Shown: positions 35,288 through 43,252 of the stretch, in pieces | Layout of the letters: each line of letters opens with the position of its first letter | How positions within the stretch are numbered: the first letter of the stretch is position 1 | DNA from: Actinomycetota bacterium | GTDB taxonomy: Bacteria > Actinomycetota > Geothermincolia > Geothermincolales > RBG-13-55-18 | DNA length: 64,000 nucleotides | Assembly (NCBI GenBank): GCA_014360655.1 | Contig: JACIXC010000008.1 | Coordinates: forward strand, 1 to 64,000 | Direction: 5' to 3' | Notes under the pieces: model-generated | Told to the model about the DNA's origin: nothing | What the model saw: only the letters and a program-made list of their open reading frames with translations | Database searches by the model: none | Translations under genes and position numbers: made by a program

Positions 35288-37258
35288 TCAGGCCGTGCCG
35301 CGGCGACTCAGCATGATCCCCCCGCCCACCAGGATGAGGGCGATGATGAGGGATAGCACGATGGCCACCACCCAGCTTCCCTTGCCGCCCGTGGTGTAGT
35401 TGTAGGTGGGCTTGGTCTGGAAGAGGAAGCGCACCTGGTTCTCGGCGTCATCGGCCTTGCCCAGCAGGTGGTCGTACTCCTCGCCGCGCTTGGTGATGGC
35501 CGCCACCTGCGCGTCCGTCATGTAGAAGGCCTTGAGGAAGTTGTAGACGCCGCGGGCGAGCTGTCCCGTCCCGTCGCCCACGCTGGCGAGGCCTTCCTTG
35601 ACGGCGTTGGTCCCGTAGAGCAGGGTATCGGGAGTCCCGGAGCTGCCGATGCCCGCTATCGCCTCTCCCAGGCCCTCGGAGATCAGGATCAGGCCCTCCT
35701 TGACGCCGGGGTTGCTCAAGCTCCCGGTTGAGAGGCCAGCCTTTATCTTATCGAGTCCTGCCTGGATCGCCGCCATGGCGTAAAGCAGCGTGTCACTGGT
35801 GCTTTCGGAGCCGATGCCCGCCTTTACTGAGTTCAATCCACCCTTCACGCTTTCTGCTATTTGCAGAGCGGGCACGAGGGGTGACGATACGGGGCCTTTG
35901 ACGAAGGCTATGATCGTTTGAGCCAGGGAGACAATGTTAGTTGCTGCGGTCACAACATTTGGATCTGTATGCGACAAAAGAGGCGTAGCTGCACCGATGA
36001 TGTTGGTAGCAAGCTGCTCGATGCCTCCCGGCCAGGTGGGGCCCAACGCGCCTGCAGGGCTACTAAGCATCAACTTTAACGTTTCCATGCCCTTGAGCAT
36101 GGTGGAACCGGAGTCGCTCATGCCGCTGCCGATACCCGCCTTAATGCCGTTGAGCCCGTTTATCACGGCGTTGACGGCATAGAGAAGGGTATCCTTGATA
36201 TTTGCGGCTCCGATGCCCGACACGATCTGGGCGACGCCGGTGATGAGTTTCTCGTCCAGGCTGACCTTGGCCTCGGGCAGCCCCGCGCCCAGCTTGCCCA
36301 GCCCCTCGTGCACGGCGGTTATCCCATAGAGCAGGGTGTCCTCCTTCTCCGGCTCACCCACCCCCTCGTCGAGCTTCTTCAACCCGGCGTAGATCTGCTC
36401 CAGCCCCGACTTCAACAGGAACGTGCTGTCCTCCTGGTTGGTCTCCGGGATGAGGAAGGCGGCGCCGATGGTCAGGGGCGGCATCTGGAAGTTCTTCACG
36501 TCCGCCCGCACCCAGATGGTGTGGCTCTCCTGCGTGGCGGGCGGGAAGAGGGGTATGTTCCACTGCACGTTGGTGAAGTCGGGCATGGGTATGACCATCC
36601 CCGTGGGGTCAGCCTCCACGTTGAAGAACACCCGGTTGTCGAAGTACCAGTCGTAGGGCGAGATGACCATGGGCAGGTAGGTCTCGACCTCATCTTCCAC
36701 CATCTGCCCGGTGTCCGGGTCCTTGTACGTCACCCGGGTCTTCTCCTTGCTGGTGTTGCGCAGGGTGAGCTCGAGCTCGAAGCGCCCGCTCTTGCCGGTG
36801 ATCTCGTTCAGGTCGCTCACCGGCGCGCCGTCGAACTTGTACTTGAAACGGAGGTCCAGGGGGATGCGCGTGCGGACGTCCTCCACCATGGACTCGGAGA
36901 GCTTGGCGCCGGCCACGTAGCTGGCGCTGCCCTTGGCCTTCAGGCCCTCCCAGACGATGTAGTCCCCCTCGACCTTGGGCTTCTTGAAGCCGTGCACGCC
37001 CTGCCAGCTGGCATCCCCCTCGATGGATTTCCTCTCCCGCACGTTGAAGGGGCCGTCTCCCTTGAGGTCGAGGATGTCGAAGACCTGCACCCCTTCTATC
37101 TCTCCCGTGGAATCCAGGTTGCAGAGGACGAACTCCGAGCTCCTGACCTTCTGGCTCCCCTTGGTGTCCGTCTCGGCGCTGGCCGGGAGGATCATGGTCA
37201 GGGAAACGACCATGCCCAGGGCGATGAGCACCACCAGGATCCTTCTCAGTCGCTTCAC
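35288..37258 (-). CDS. Membrane-anchored exported protein with repeated DTLLY motifs (YhgE-like repeats)
   Basis: About 656 residues. A signal peptide (V-V-L-I-A-L-G-M-V-V-S to P-A-S-A) is followed by a beta-rich domain (about 40-270) and then a helical repeat region (about 285-590) with four DTLLY units followed by x-A-V/I-x-x-G-L-x-x-I/V-x-x-G, plus a diverged fifth. One C-terminal helix (W-V-V-A-I-V-L-S-L-I-I-A) anchors it, with an RRG tail. The repeats resemble the coiled region of YhgE/Pip proteins, but the six-helix export domain is missing. The GTG at 37258 is chosen from AGGAGG eight bases upstream. The next-upstream gene is a membrane protein. Confidence 0.75.
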   Translation of the reverse strand: MKRLRRILVVLIALGMVVSLTMILPASAETDTKGSQKVRSSEFVLCNLDSTGEIEGVQVFDILDLKGDGPFNVRERKSIEGDASWQGVHGFKKPKVEGDYIVWEGLKAKGSASYVAGAKLSESMVEDVRTRIPLDLRFKYKFDGAPVSDLNEITGKSGRFELELTLRNTSKEKTRVTYKDPDTGQMVEDEVETYLPMVISPYDWYFDNRVFFNVEADPTGMVIPMPDFTNVQWNIPLFPPATQESHTIWVRADVKNFQMPPLTIGAAFLIPETNQEDSTFLLKSGLEQIYAGLKKLDEGVGEPEKEDTLLYGITAVHEGLGKLGAGLPEAKVSLDEKLITGVAQIVSGIGAANIKDTLLYAVNAVINGLNGIKAGIGSGMSDSGSTMLKGMETLKLMLSSPAGALGPTWPGGIEQLATNIIGAATPLLSHTDPNVVTAATNIVSLAQTIIAFVKGPVSSPLVPALQIAESVKGGLNSVKAGIGSESTSDTLLYAMAAIQAGLDKIKAGLSTGSLSNPGVKEGLILISEGLGEAIAGIGSSGTPDTLLYGTNAVKEGLASVGDGTGQLARGVYNFLKAFYMTDAQVAAITKRGEEYDHLLGKADDAENQVRFLFQTKPTYNYTTGGKGSWVVAIVLSLIIALILVGGGIMLSRRGTA

Positions 37259-37270
37259 CGCAACCACCTC

Positions 37271-37819
37271 CTATTCCGACCCGCCGGCGCTCTCGGCCGC
37301 CGCGGCGCTCCGGCGCAGGACCACAGCGTCGAGGACGGCGGCCAGGAGCATCCCGAAGAGCAGCGAGAGGATGACCCCAAAGAGGGTGGGCAGCACGCGG
37401 GGCATGCCCTCAATGGGCTTTTCCGCGAAAAGGTACTCAAAGCGCGCCATGGCCGCCTGGAACACCCCCCATCCCACCAGGAACATGGGGAGCATCTCGC
37501 GCATCTTTGGTATGGACACCAGGGCGGCGATGAGGATGAAGATGGCCCCGGCGATGGCCACCGAGAGCCCGTAATATAACGGGAAGACCAGCATGTACAG
37601 CAGGTAGGTGAGGAGCCCCGCGAACACCCCCAGCACCCCTCCCAGGGTCATCCAGGGCAGGGAGCGCGCGAGGGCGGAACCGTAGGCCAGGCACACCCCG
37701 AAGGAGATGAGCGCCACCCAGTAGGCCTTGGCCCCGAGGTAGTCGAAGAACCAGATCCAGAAGAATGCCACCACGGCCAGGATAACGGCCAGGATGGCGT
37801 TACGCTTGACGTTTTCCAT
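37271..37819 (-). CDS. DUF1097-like six-helix membrane protein
   Basis: 182 residues, nearly all hydrophobic, with about six transmembrane helices beginning A-I-L-A-V-I-L-A-V-V and F-F-W-I-W-F-F-D-Y-L-G. The pattern (an early G-A-K-A-Y-W-V-A-L-I-S-F-G-V) fits the DUF1097 family, whose function is unknown. The ATG at 37819 is preceded directly by GGGGGGAG. It lies 12 bases upstream of the repeat-rich anchored protein, so the two are an operon and may act together in the membrane. Confidence 0.72.
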   Translation of the reverse strand: MENVKRNAILAVILAVVAFFWIWFFDYLGAKAYWVALISFGVCLAYGSALARSLPWMTLGGVLGVFAGLLTYLLYMLVFPLYYGLSVAIAGAIFILIAALVSIPKMREMLPMFLVGWGVFQAAMARFEYLFAEKPIEGMPRVLPTLFGVILSLLFGMLLAAVLDAVVLRRSAAAAESAGGSE

Positions 37820-38420
37820 CTCTCCCCCCTTTCGCGTCGGAGATATAAAACCGCCCTTACGATCTCTCACGAAACCTTTTCCCGCCGTGCCTTACGGCAG
37901 AACAAGGGAAAAGGCAGAAGAAAGATACTCGGAAGGATCAGGACGTGTGCCTCACCTCCTCCGGCCGACACCCGCTCCCCACGCTATAATTATTAACCGA
38001 TCCCGGCCCGTTTAGCAACACGAACTCCACCCGGCCGCGCGCTCCCGGAACCCCGTTCCCCGGCGTCTTTTCCCCGCCGCGGTACCTCCCTTTCATCCGC
38101 CTTCCTCTTGATACATCAAACCTACTATGCTATTTTTCCACGTTTTTCCTCTATACCCTTCATACCCCGTTCCGGCCGCCATCGCATCACCCACCGGCAG
38201 CTCCCCTCCGCGACCTTACGTTGAAAGCGCCCCTCGCCACGCCGGTCGCCCGCTCCGACTAAAACGCCTGTTTTGTATTTGTATCGGCCTGCCTTCCTTG
38301 ATTATTTATGCCCCCCGGTTATCCGGCCGTGGGGCGGCACCCGGAGGCTGATGCGGGGGGCCGCGTCGAAGAGGAAAAATAGGAAAAGGGGTTCGAGGAA
38401 CGGCGAAAAGAGAGCGGCTA
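37820..38420. other. Intergenic region with possible promoter
   Basis: No gene is recognised. At about 38108 TTGATA and, 17 bases on, TATTTT make a fair promoter on the plus strand, with no gene after it. The rest is GC-rich. Confidence 0.35.
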
Positions 38421-38510
38421 TGGGGAGTACGGGGATATGGATATGGGGATTTGGGGAGCATGGTGATATTTGGGGTATGGGGATATGGGGAGTATGGGGA
38501 GGAGGCAGGG
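38421..38510. repeat. G-rich simple-sequence tract
   Basis: About 90 bases of tandem, imperfect GGGGATAT / GGGGAGTAT / GGGGATTT units: at least seven GGGG runs in one strand, enough for G-quadruplexes. No gene runs through it convincingly. Confidence 0.7.
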
Positions 38511-38540
38511 GTGATAAAAGGAGCTGCGGCGTAAGGAAGT

Positions 38541-38702
38541 GCCCGCGCGGAAGCGCGGATGCCCCCGCGGAACCCCCGAAAAGCTTATGCATGCGCGGAA
38601 CCTCGGAAACGCGGATGCCCGCCCCAGCCGAGGAGTTCAGCCGGTTCGACGGCCGTCTTAGATACATGCGCGGAACTCGGAAAACGCGGATGCCCGCGCG
38701 GC
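38541..38702. repeat. Direct repeats of ATGCGCGGAA-containing units
   Basis: ATGCGCGGAACCTCGGAAAC then GCGGATGCCCGC at 38591-38622 recurs as ATGCGCGGAACTCGGAAAAC then GCGGATGCCCGC at 38665-38698, with a shorter related unit at 38541-38576. Confidence 0.65.
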
Positions 38703-38769
38703 AGTGCGGAAGCGTAAAGGCCGCCGCGTGGAGGGATGTCACGTCACCGGCGGCGGGAAGGGCAGCCGT

Positions 38770-39417
38770 TCAGGCGCCCCCGCCCTTCATCATCTCCCGC
38801 AGGCGCAGCAGGTTGGCGAGGGGCTCGGCGGGCAGCTCCCGCGCCCCTCCCAGCGCCTGGGCGTAAAAGGTCACCTCGGCGCAGAACTCCACCGTCTCCA
38901 GGCGGTGGTAGGCCTGCTCCACGTCGCTTCCCCAGCAGATGACGCCGTGGTTCTCCAGGAGGGCCGCGTCGTATTTCGCGAGGTACGACGCCACCGCCTC
39001 GCCCAGCTCCGGGCTTCCCGGAGGCTGGAAGGGGACCAGGGGCACCTCGCCCAGGAAGATGACCGCCTCGGGGACGAGGTGCAGGTCCAGGGGCCTGCCG
39101 GCGATGGCGAAAGCCGTGGAGAAGGAGGGATGGGCGTGCACCACCCCGCCCAGGTCCTCCCTTTCCCGGTAAAGTCGCAGGTGCATGGGGGTTTCCGTGG
39201 TGGGGTACCCCTCTCCCCGCAGCACCTCCCCGTCCAGGCTCATGGCCAGGATCTGCTCCGGGCGCATGAACCCCTTGCTCACAAGTGTGGGGGTGATGAG
39301 TACGGTGTCCCCGTCCAGGCGGGCGGATATGTTTCCGGAGTTGGCGGAGACCATGCCCCGCTGCCACATACGCCTGCCCACCTCGCATATCATCTCGCGC
39401 AGAGTCCCTTCATCCAT
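38770..39417 (-). CDS. Class II aldolase (L-fuculose-phosphate aldolase type)
   Basis: 215 residues. Zinc ligands His94 and His96 (VVHAHPS) and His157 (ENHGVI), and the base Glu75 (TETPMHL), are all in place; the N-terminal A-N-S-G-N-I-S phosphate loop is typical of FucA, RhaD and AraD. It probably cleaves a deoxy-sugar phosphate or a related ketose phosphate. GGAGG lies five bases before the ATG at 39417. There are no sugar kinase or isomerase genes nearby. Confidence 0.9.
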   Translation of the reverse strand: MDEGTLREMICEVGRRMWQRGMVSANSGNISARLDGDTVLITPTLVSKGFMRPEQILAMSLDGEVLRGEGYPTTETPMHLRLYREREDLGGVVHAHPSFSTAFAIAGRPLDLHLVPEAVIFLGEVPLVPFQPPGSPELGEAVASYLAKYDAALLENHGVICWGSDVEQAYHRLETVEFCAEVTFYAQALGGARELPAEPLANLLRLREMMKGGGA

Positions 39418-39846
39418 GGCTCCCTCCTGTCGGCCGGTTCCCTCGGGGCGCTTTCCGGGCGCTCTTCCCGCGCTTTCCGAACGAGCCCGCCCGCCGCGCG
39501 GTTTTTCTCTCGCCGTCGGGGGGCGTGTTTATGATCATACACCGTTTGCCCGGGATGGCGGTCGCGGCCGTACGCAGCCGTGGGTCGCGCCGCGGCCGGC
39601 CTTCCGTGAGCGCACAGGGAGGGGTGGGTCGCGGGCACGCCTTGCGTGCATGCCTTGCGTGTGTCGGCATGCCTTGCGGGTTGCAGAAAAAGCGGGGGAA
39701 CGGCGGCGCTCGCAATCCCGTGCCCGCGGGAAGATGTCCACGGGTTGATGCTCGCGGGTAGATATTGCGGAACGACGCTCACTCTTGGATTCCACAGGAA
39801 AATGCTCACGAGCGGATCTCGCGGGTCGACGATCACGGAAAGGCGC
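39418..39846. other. Intergenic region with short repeats
   Basis: No gene. CATGCCTTGCG occurs at about 39651 and 39668, with a related CACGCCTTGCG at 39637, all within about 45 bases. Around 39748-39830 the words CTCGCGGG and GCTCAC recur. I see no promoter or terminator. Confidence 0.4.
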
Positions 39847-40329
39847 CTAAAAAATCTTCTTCTCCCACCACCGTTCCTTGTTGCGGTCCCGGTCTCGATA
39901 GGGGCGCACGTTTATCTTCGTCTTCCCCGAAGAGGCCTTGGGGACCGCTTCTTCCTCGACGGGGAGATCCTCCATGGACTGCACCTTCTCGTCCTCATGC
40001 AGCACCAGCGACGCCATCACCTTGATGGGCGAATCCTTCAGGCGTTCGAGCATCTCCTCCCACCCCCTGCGGGGTCGCCCCATGACCTCGTAGACCTCCA
40101 TGAGGTGTTCCGCGAAGACGAAGGCCAAGGGCTTCAGGTTGCTTTCGTACAGCTCCCTGTCCTCGGGGGTGAACTCCTCGAAGGGGACGTCAAGGAGGTT
40201 GATGAGCTTCTGCGGGATCTGCAGCTCCTTTTCCTCGAACTTTCTCTCCAGCTTCTTGGTGAAGAAACTCCGGACGACCTTCCTGGCCGGTGCCTGGCTT
40301 GCCTCCTGTCCGGTTGCGCTTGCTTCCAT
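39847..40329 (-). CDS. Hypothetical cytosolic protein
   Basis: 160 residues, charged, no membrane segment. It starts MEASATGQEASQAPARK, then shows helices rich in Lys/Glu (F-F-T-K-K-L-E-R-K-F-E-E-K-E-L-Q-I-P) and ends R-P-Y-R-D-R-D-R-N-K-E-R-W-W-E-K-K-I-F. I do not recognise the family. The ATG at 40329 has AGGGGT about seven bases upstream. It is divergent from uppS and may share its control region. The pattern of charged helices and the good start make it a probable gene. Confidence 0.6.
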   Translation of the reverse strand: MEASATGQEASQAPARKVVRSFFTKKLERKFEEKELQIPQKLINLLDVPFEEFTPEDRELYESNLKPLAFVFAEHLMEVYEVMGRPRRGWEEMLERLKDSPIKVMASLVLHEDEKVQSMEDLPVEEEAVPKASSGKTKINVRPYRDRDRNKERWWEKKIF

Positions 40330-40565
40330 TCGTGTACCCCTGGTTTTCGTACATCTTTGTCCTGCACCAGTCATCGCTTCATTATATCGGAAATCACCGC
40401 GCATCCTTGAATCTGCGCGCCTGCCCGCATCACTCCTCGCCCTTGCTCCCTCCATGGCCCGCGAGGGCGGCGCGGCTTTCCGCCCGGAGGCCGCCGGTAT
40501 CGCCTTGGGATATAATCTTGAAGGGCGGAGAGAAAGCGGCGGAAACGAGGTCGGGAGGACGCGCC

Positions 40566-41297
40566 TTGCGTGAAGAGCACGACATCAAGCCCGTTCACAT
40601 CGGCATCATCATGGACGGGAACGGTCGCTGGGCGAAGATGCGGGGATTGCCGCGCATCGAGGGACACCGCTGCGGCGAGGAATCCATCATGGAGGCCGTG
40701 CGGGTATGCGCCGGGCACGGCATAAGGGCCCTCTCCCTCTTCGCTTTCTCCACCGAGAACTGGGATCGCCCGGAGGAGGAGGTGCGTTTCCTGGTCAACA
40801 TGAGTCGCGACGTGCTGCGGAGGCGGCTGGAGGAATTCATGTCCCTGGGCGTGCGCTTGCGGCACGTGGGGCGAAGGGACGGCATACCGGACAAGATACT
40901 CGCATGGTTCGACCTGGCCGCGGAGGTGACGGCGCAGAACCGCGGGCTGAACCTCAACATAAATTTCAATTACGGAGGAAGGAGGGAGATACTCGACGCC
41001 GCCCTCGCCGTGGCCCTAGCCGTGAGGGAGGGACGCGTGCGGCTCGAGGATGTCGACGAAGGGGTATTGAGGCGGCACCTCTACGTTCCCGAGCTTCCGG
41101 ACATCGACCTGCTCATCCGCACCGCGGGCGAATGGAGGATAAGCAATTTCATGCTCTGGCACCTGGCCGACGCGGAGGTGGTGATAACGCCGGTGCTGTG
41201 GCCCGATTTCCGGCGCGACCACCTCGAGGAGGTCATGCGTGAGTTCGCGAGGCGCCGCGCCCGCCTTGGCGAAGTCGCAACCGATCGGTTCGATTGA
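40566..41297 (+). CDS. uppS: Isoprenyl (undecaprenyl) diphosphate synthase
   Basis: 243 residues. It makes the cis-polyprenyl diphosphate carrier lipid used for cell-wall and surface-glycan assembly. The catalytic Asp17 lies in the diagnostic HIGIIMDGNGRWAK; other family motifs are A-F-S-T-E-N-W-x-R-P, N-I-N-F-N-Y-G-G-R, and D-I-D-L-L-I-R-T-A-G-E then N-F-M-L-W then W-P-D-F. The start is a TTG at 40566, decided by GGGAGG seven bases upstream; no ATG or GTG precedes the motif in frame. A TATAAT lies at about 40511. Confidence 0.95.
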   Translation: MREEHDIKPVHIGIIMDGNGRWAKMRGLPRIEGHRCGEESIMEAVRVCAGHGIRALSLFAFSTENWDRPEEEVRFLVNMSRDVLRRRLEEFMSLGVRLRHVGRRDGIPDKILAWFDLAAEVTAQNRGLNLNINFNYGGRREILDAALAVALAVREGRVRLEDVDEGVLRRHLYVPELPDIDLLIRTAGEWRISNFMLWHLADAEVVITPVLWPDFRRDHLEEVMREFARRRARLGEVATDRFD

Positions 41298-41508
41298 GGC
41301 GGATTGCGGCTTTTCCGGTTGCGTCGCCCGCTTGGCCGACAAGAGACATCCCCTTCCGGGCGCAACGGTACCGCCCCGTTTGCGCATCACGGCAACGTCT
41401 TCTCGCCCACTTTTTCCATGCGAACATGCGGCCACGCGCGGATGGCGTTTCCCTCGTGTTCATGCGCTTTTACGGCAGTCGTTGTGTTGCGCGAGCGGGA
41501 TAGGAATT

Positions 41509-41517
41509 TGGTATATT
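41509..41517 (+). promoter_or_regulatory. Extended -10 promoter of the histone-tail gene
   Basis: TGGTATATT is an extended -10; TTGCGC 19 bases upstream of TATATT may be a weak -35. Transcription would start near 41524, giving a leader of about 139 bases. Confidence 0.5.
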
Positions 41518-41525
41518 ATGACATG

Positions 41526-41542
41526 TTGCCATATATAGGCAA
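41526..41542. promoter_or_regulatory. Inverted repeat at the transcription start, operator-like
   Basis: TTGCC-ATATATA-GGCAA, directly after the predicted start site of the histone-tail gene. It could be an operator or a small leader hairpin. Confidence 0.35.
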
Positions 41543-41662
41543 TAGAAGCACGCACCCGCGAGCGCCCGCGAATTGTCCCGGGACGATTTTCAAAAAGGGG
41601 AAGGAAATCCGTGCCAAGGAGAGAAAATTCTTCAAGAAAAACTTAATGAAAGGAGTGAAGAC

Positions 41663-41917
41663 ATGGCTACCAAACCCGCTAAGAAGGCAGCGGCCAAGAA
41701 GCCCGCCAAGAAGACGGCCGCCAAGAAGACGGCAGCCAAGAAGACGGCCGCAAAGAAGCCCGCGAAGAAGACGGCGGCGAAGAAGCCGGCCGCCAAGAAG
41801 ACGGCCGCGAAGAAGCCGGCGAAGAAGACGGCCGCCAAGAAGCCTGCCGCGAAGAAGCCAGCCAAGAAGACGGCCGCCAAGAAGCCGGCGAAGAAGACGG
41901 CCGCCAAGAAGAAGTAG
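41663..41917 (+). CDS. Free-standing histone H1-like Lys/Ala/Pro/Thr tail protein
   Basis: 84 residues: after MATKPAKKAAAK it is almost wholly repeats of K-K-P-A-K-K-T-A-A and K-K-T-A-A, without aromatic or acidic residues. This composition matches the C-terminal tails of histone H1, of actinobacterial HU and of bacterial histone-like proteins such as HctB; here there is no globular domain. It should bind DNA non-specifically and compact the nucleoid. AGGAG lies seven bases before the ATG. The frame is real: promoter, ribosome site and stop agree, and codons alternate AAG/AAA-GCC/GCG/GCA. Confidence 0.85.
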   Translation: MATKPAKKAAAKKPAKKTAAKKTAAKKTAAKKPAKKTAAKKPAAKKTAAKKPAKKTAAKKPAAKKPAKKTAAKKPAKKTAAKKK

Positions 41918-42154
41918 TTTTCACGGATAGAGACACGGCGGGAAAGAAAGGCTTTTCGTATCCCTGCAAGGCGGCAAGGAGCCTTGCGTGTTACCGTGGG
42001 AGGAACCCTGTGGGAACGTGGTCTTTCCCGCCGTCTTTCGCTTCGCGCAGATCCCCGGGATTCCCCAGAGGATTCAACGGGGATGACCTGTCGTTTCGGC
42101 ATGTTTGCCCGGTTGGGCAATATCGGGTAGCTCCCCGGAGAGGATATCCATGCT

Positions 42155-42184
42155 TTGACCCCACATCCACCTCCTGTCTATACT
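42155..42184 (+). promoter_or_regulatory. Promoter giving a leaderless start for the single-domain regulator
   Basis: TTGACC at 42155-42160, an 18-bp spacer and TATACT at 42179-42184. The start site would be at 42191-42192, on the ATG itself. No Shine-Dalgarno is present. Confidence 0.6.
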
Positions 42185-42191
42185 CGTATGG

Positions 42192-42560
42192 ATGGAAAAG
42201 AAAACCGTCCTGATCATTGAGGATGACCGGGCCGTCGCCAGGCTTATCGAGATAGTGCTGAGCGGGAAAGGTCTTTATACGCATGTCTGCCTGGATGCCA
42301 CCGGGGCCCTGGAGGTCACGAAACGCGTCCTGCCCGACCTGGTAATCCTTGACATACACATGCCCCGCCGCAGCGGCATCAGCGTGCTCAAGCGGTTACG
42401 CCAGGAAGAAAACACCCGTCACGTTCCGGTGGTGGTCTTTTCCGTGCTGTCCCGGCGCCAGAGCATAGAGCAGCTTTCCAGGATGGGGGCGGACGGGTTC
42501 GTTTCCAAGAGCGAGGGCGTGGATGCGCTGGTGGAGAAGGTCATGGAAATGCTTGCTTGA
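42192..42560 (+). CDS. Single-domain response regulator
   Basis: 122 residues, a receiver domain only. Acidic pocket Asp11/Asp12 (IIEDD), phospho-acceptor Asp54 (VILDIHMPRRSG), and the conserved Lys106 (FVSKSE) are present; the switch Ser is at 84 (VVVFSVLS). With no output domain it probably acts through protein contact or as a phosphate shuttle. It is leaderless by promoter position and lies alone, 22 bases before the nitroreductase. Which kinase serves it is unknown; the membrane kinase at 45.6 kb is the nearest. Confidence 0.92.
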   Translation: MEKKTVLIIEDDRAVARLIEIVLSGKGLYTHVCLDATGALEVTKRVLPDLVILDIHMPRRSGISVLKRLRQEENTRHVPVVVFSVLSRRQSIEQLSRMGADGFVSKSEGVDALVEKVMEMLA

Positions 42561-42581
42561 CGCGGGAGGGGAATACGCACG

Positions 42582-43181
42582 ATGGAAGTGATGGAGGCCA
42601 TCAGGAAGAGGAGGAGCATCCGTCGTTACCAGGACAGGGAAGTGCCCCCCGAGCTCATCCGCGAGGTCCTCGAGGCCGCGCGGCTGGCCCCCTCGGGGAG
42701 CAACCTGCAGACCTGGAAGTTCAAGGTGGTGACGGATGCCGATACCCGCAAGTCGCTGCGGGAGGCGGCCTTCGGGCAGAAATTCGTGGAGCGGGCTCCG
42801 GTGGTCATCGTCGCGTGCGCCGACCTCACGGCTTTCGGCGACGTCTCCAGGAGGACCATGGAGCTCCTGAAGTCCGGCGCGGTGAGACCCAGCATGGAGA
42901 TGGCGCTGTGGTACCTCCGCCGGAACAAGGGGGAAGACCTCGAGGAGAGAAACCTGGTAAGCGCCTGCATCAACGTCAGCATCGCCGTGCAGAACATGGT
43001 ACTGGCGGCCACTTCCCTCGGACTGGGCACCTGCTGGGTGCGGGCCTTCCGGCCGGAGAAGGTGGCCGAGCTGCTGCGATTGCCCCCTGAGTACCCCCCG
43101 CTCTTTCTCGTCACCATGGGTTATGCGCGCGAGGACCCCGAGGCAAGGAGCAGGAAATCCCTGGAAGAGATACTGCTCTGA
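42582..43181 (+). CDS. Nitroreductase-family FMN enzyme
   Basis: 199 residues. The FMN-binding start is typical (A-I-R-K-R-R-S-I-R-R-Y then A-R-L-A-P-S-G-S-N-L-Q-T-W-K-F), followed by the family's central helix and the N-M-V-L-A-A-T-S-L-G-L-G-T-C-W-V segment. It reduces nitro groups, quinones or similar with NAD(P)H; the physiological substrate is unknown. The ATG at 42582 lies 22 bases after the regulator stop with GGGAGGGG ten bases upstream, so cotranscription is likely. Confidence 0.92.
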   Translation: MEVMEAIRKRRSIRRYQDREVPPELIREVLEAARLAPSGSNLQTWKFKVVTDADTRKSLREAAFGQKFVERAPVVIVACADLTAFGDVSRRTMELLKSGAVRPSMEMALWYLRRNKGEDLEERNLVSACINVSIAVQNMVLAATSLGLGTCWVRAFRPEKVAELLRLPPEYPPLFLVTMGYAREDPEARSRKSLEEILL

Positions 43182-43252
43182 GCGGGGTTTGTGCATCTTG
43201 CGCCCGCTAACACCGCGGTACGCATCACCAATGCGGTACGCGTCACGGGGAG

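Noticed and set aside
35046-35399. Frame of 117 codons across the terminator
   Set aside because: It reads through hairpin repeats and a strong terminator into the opposite gene.
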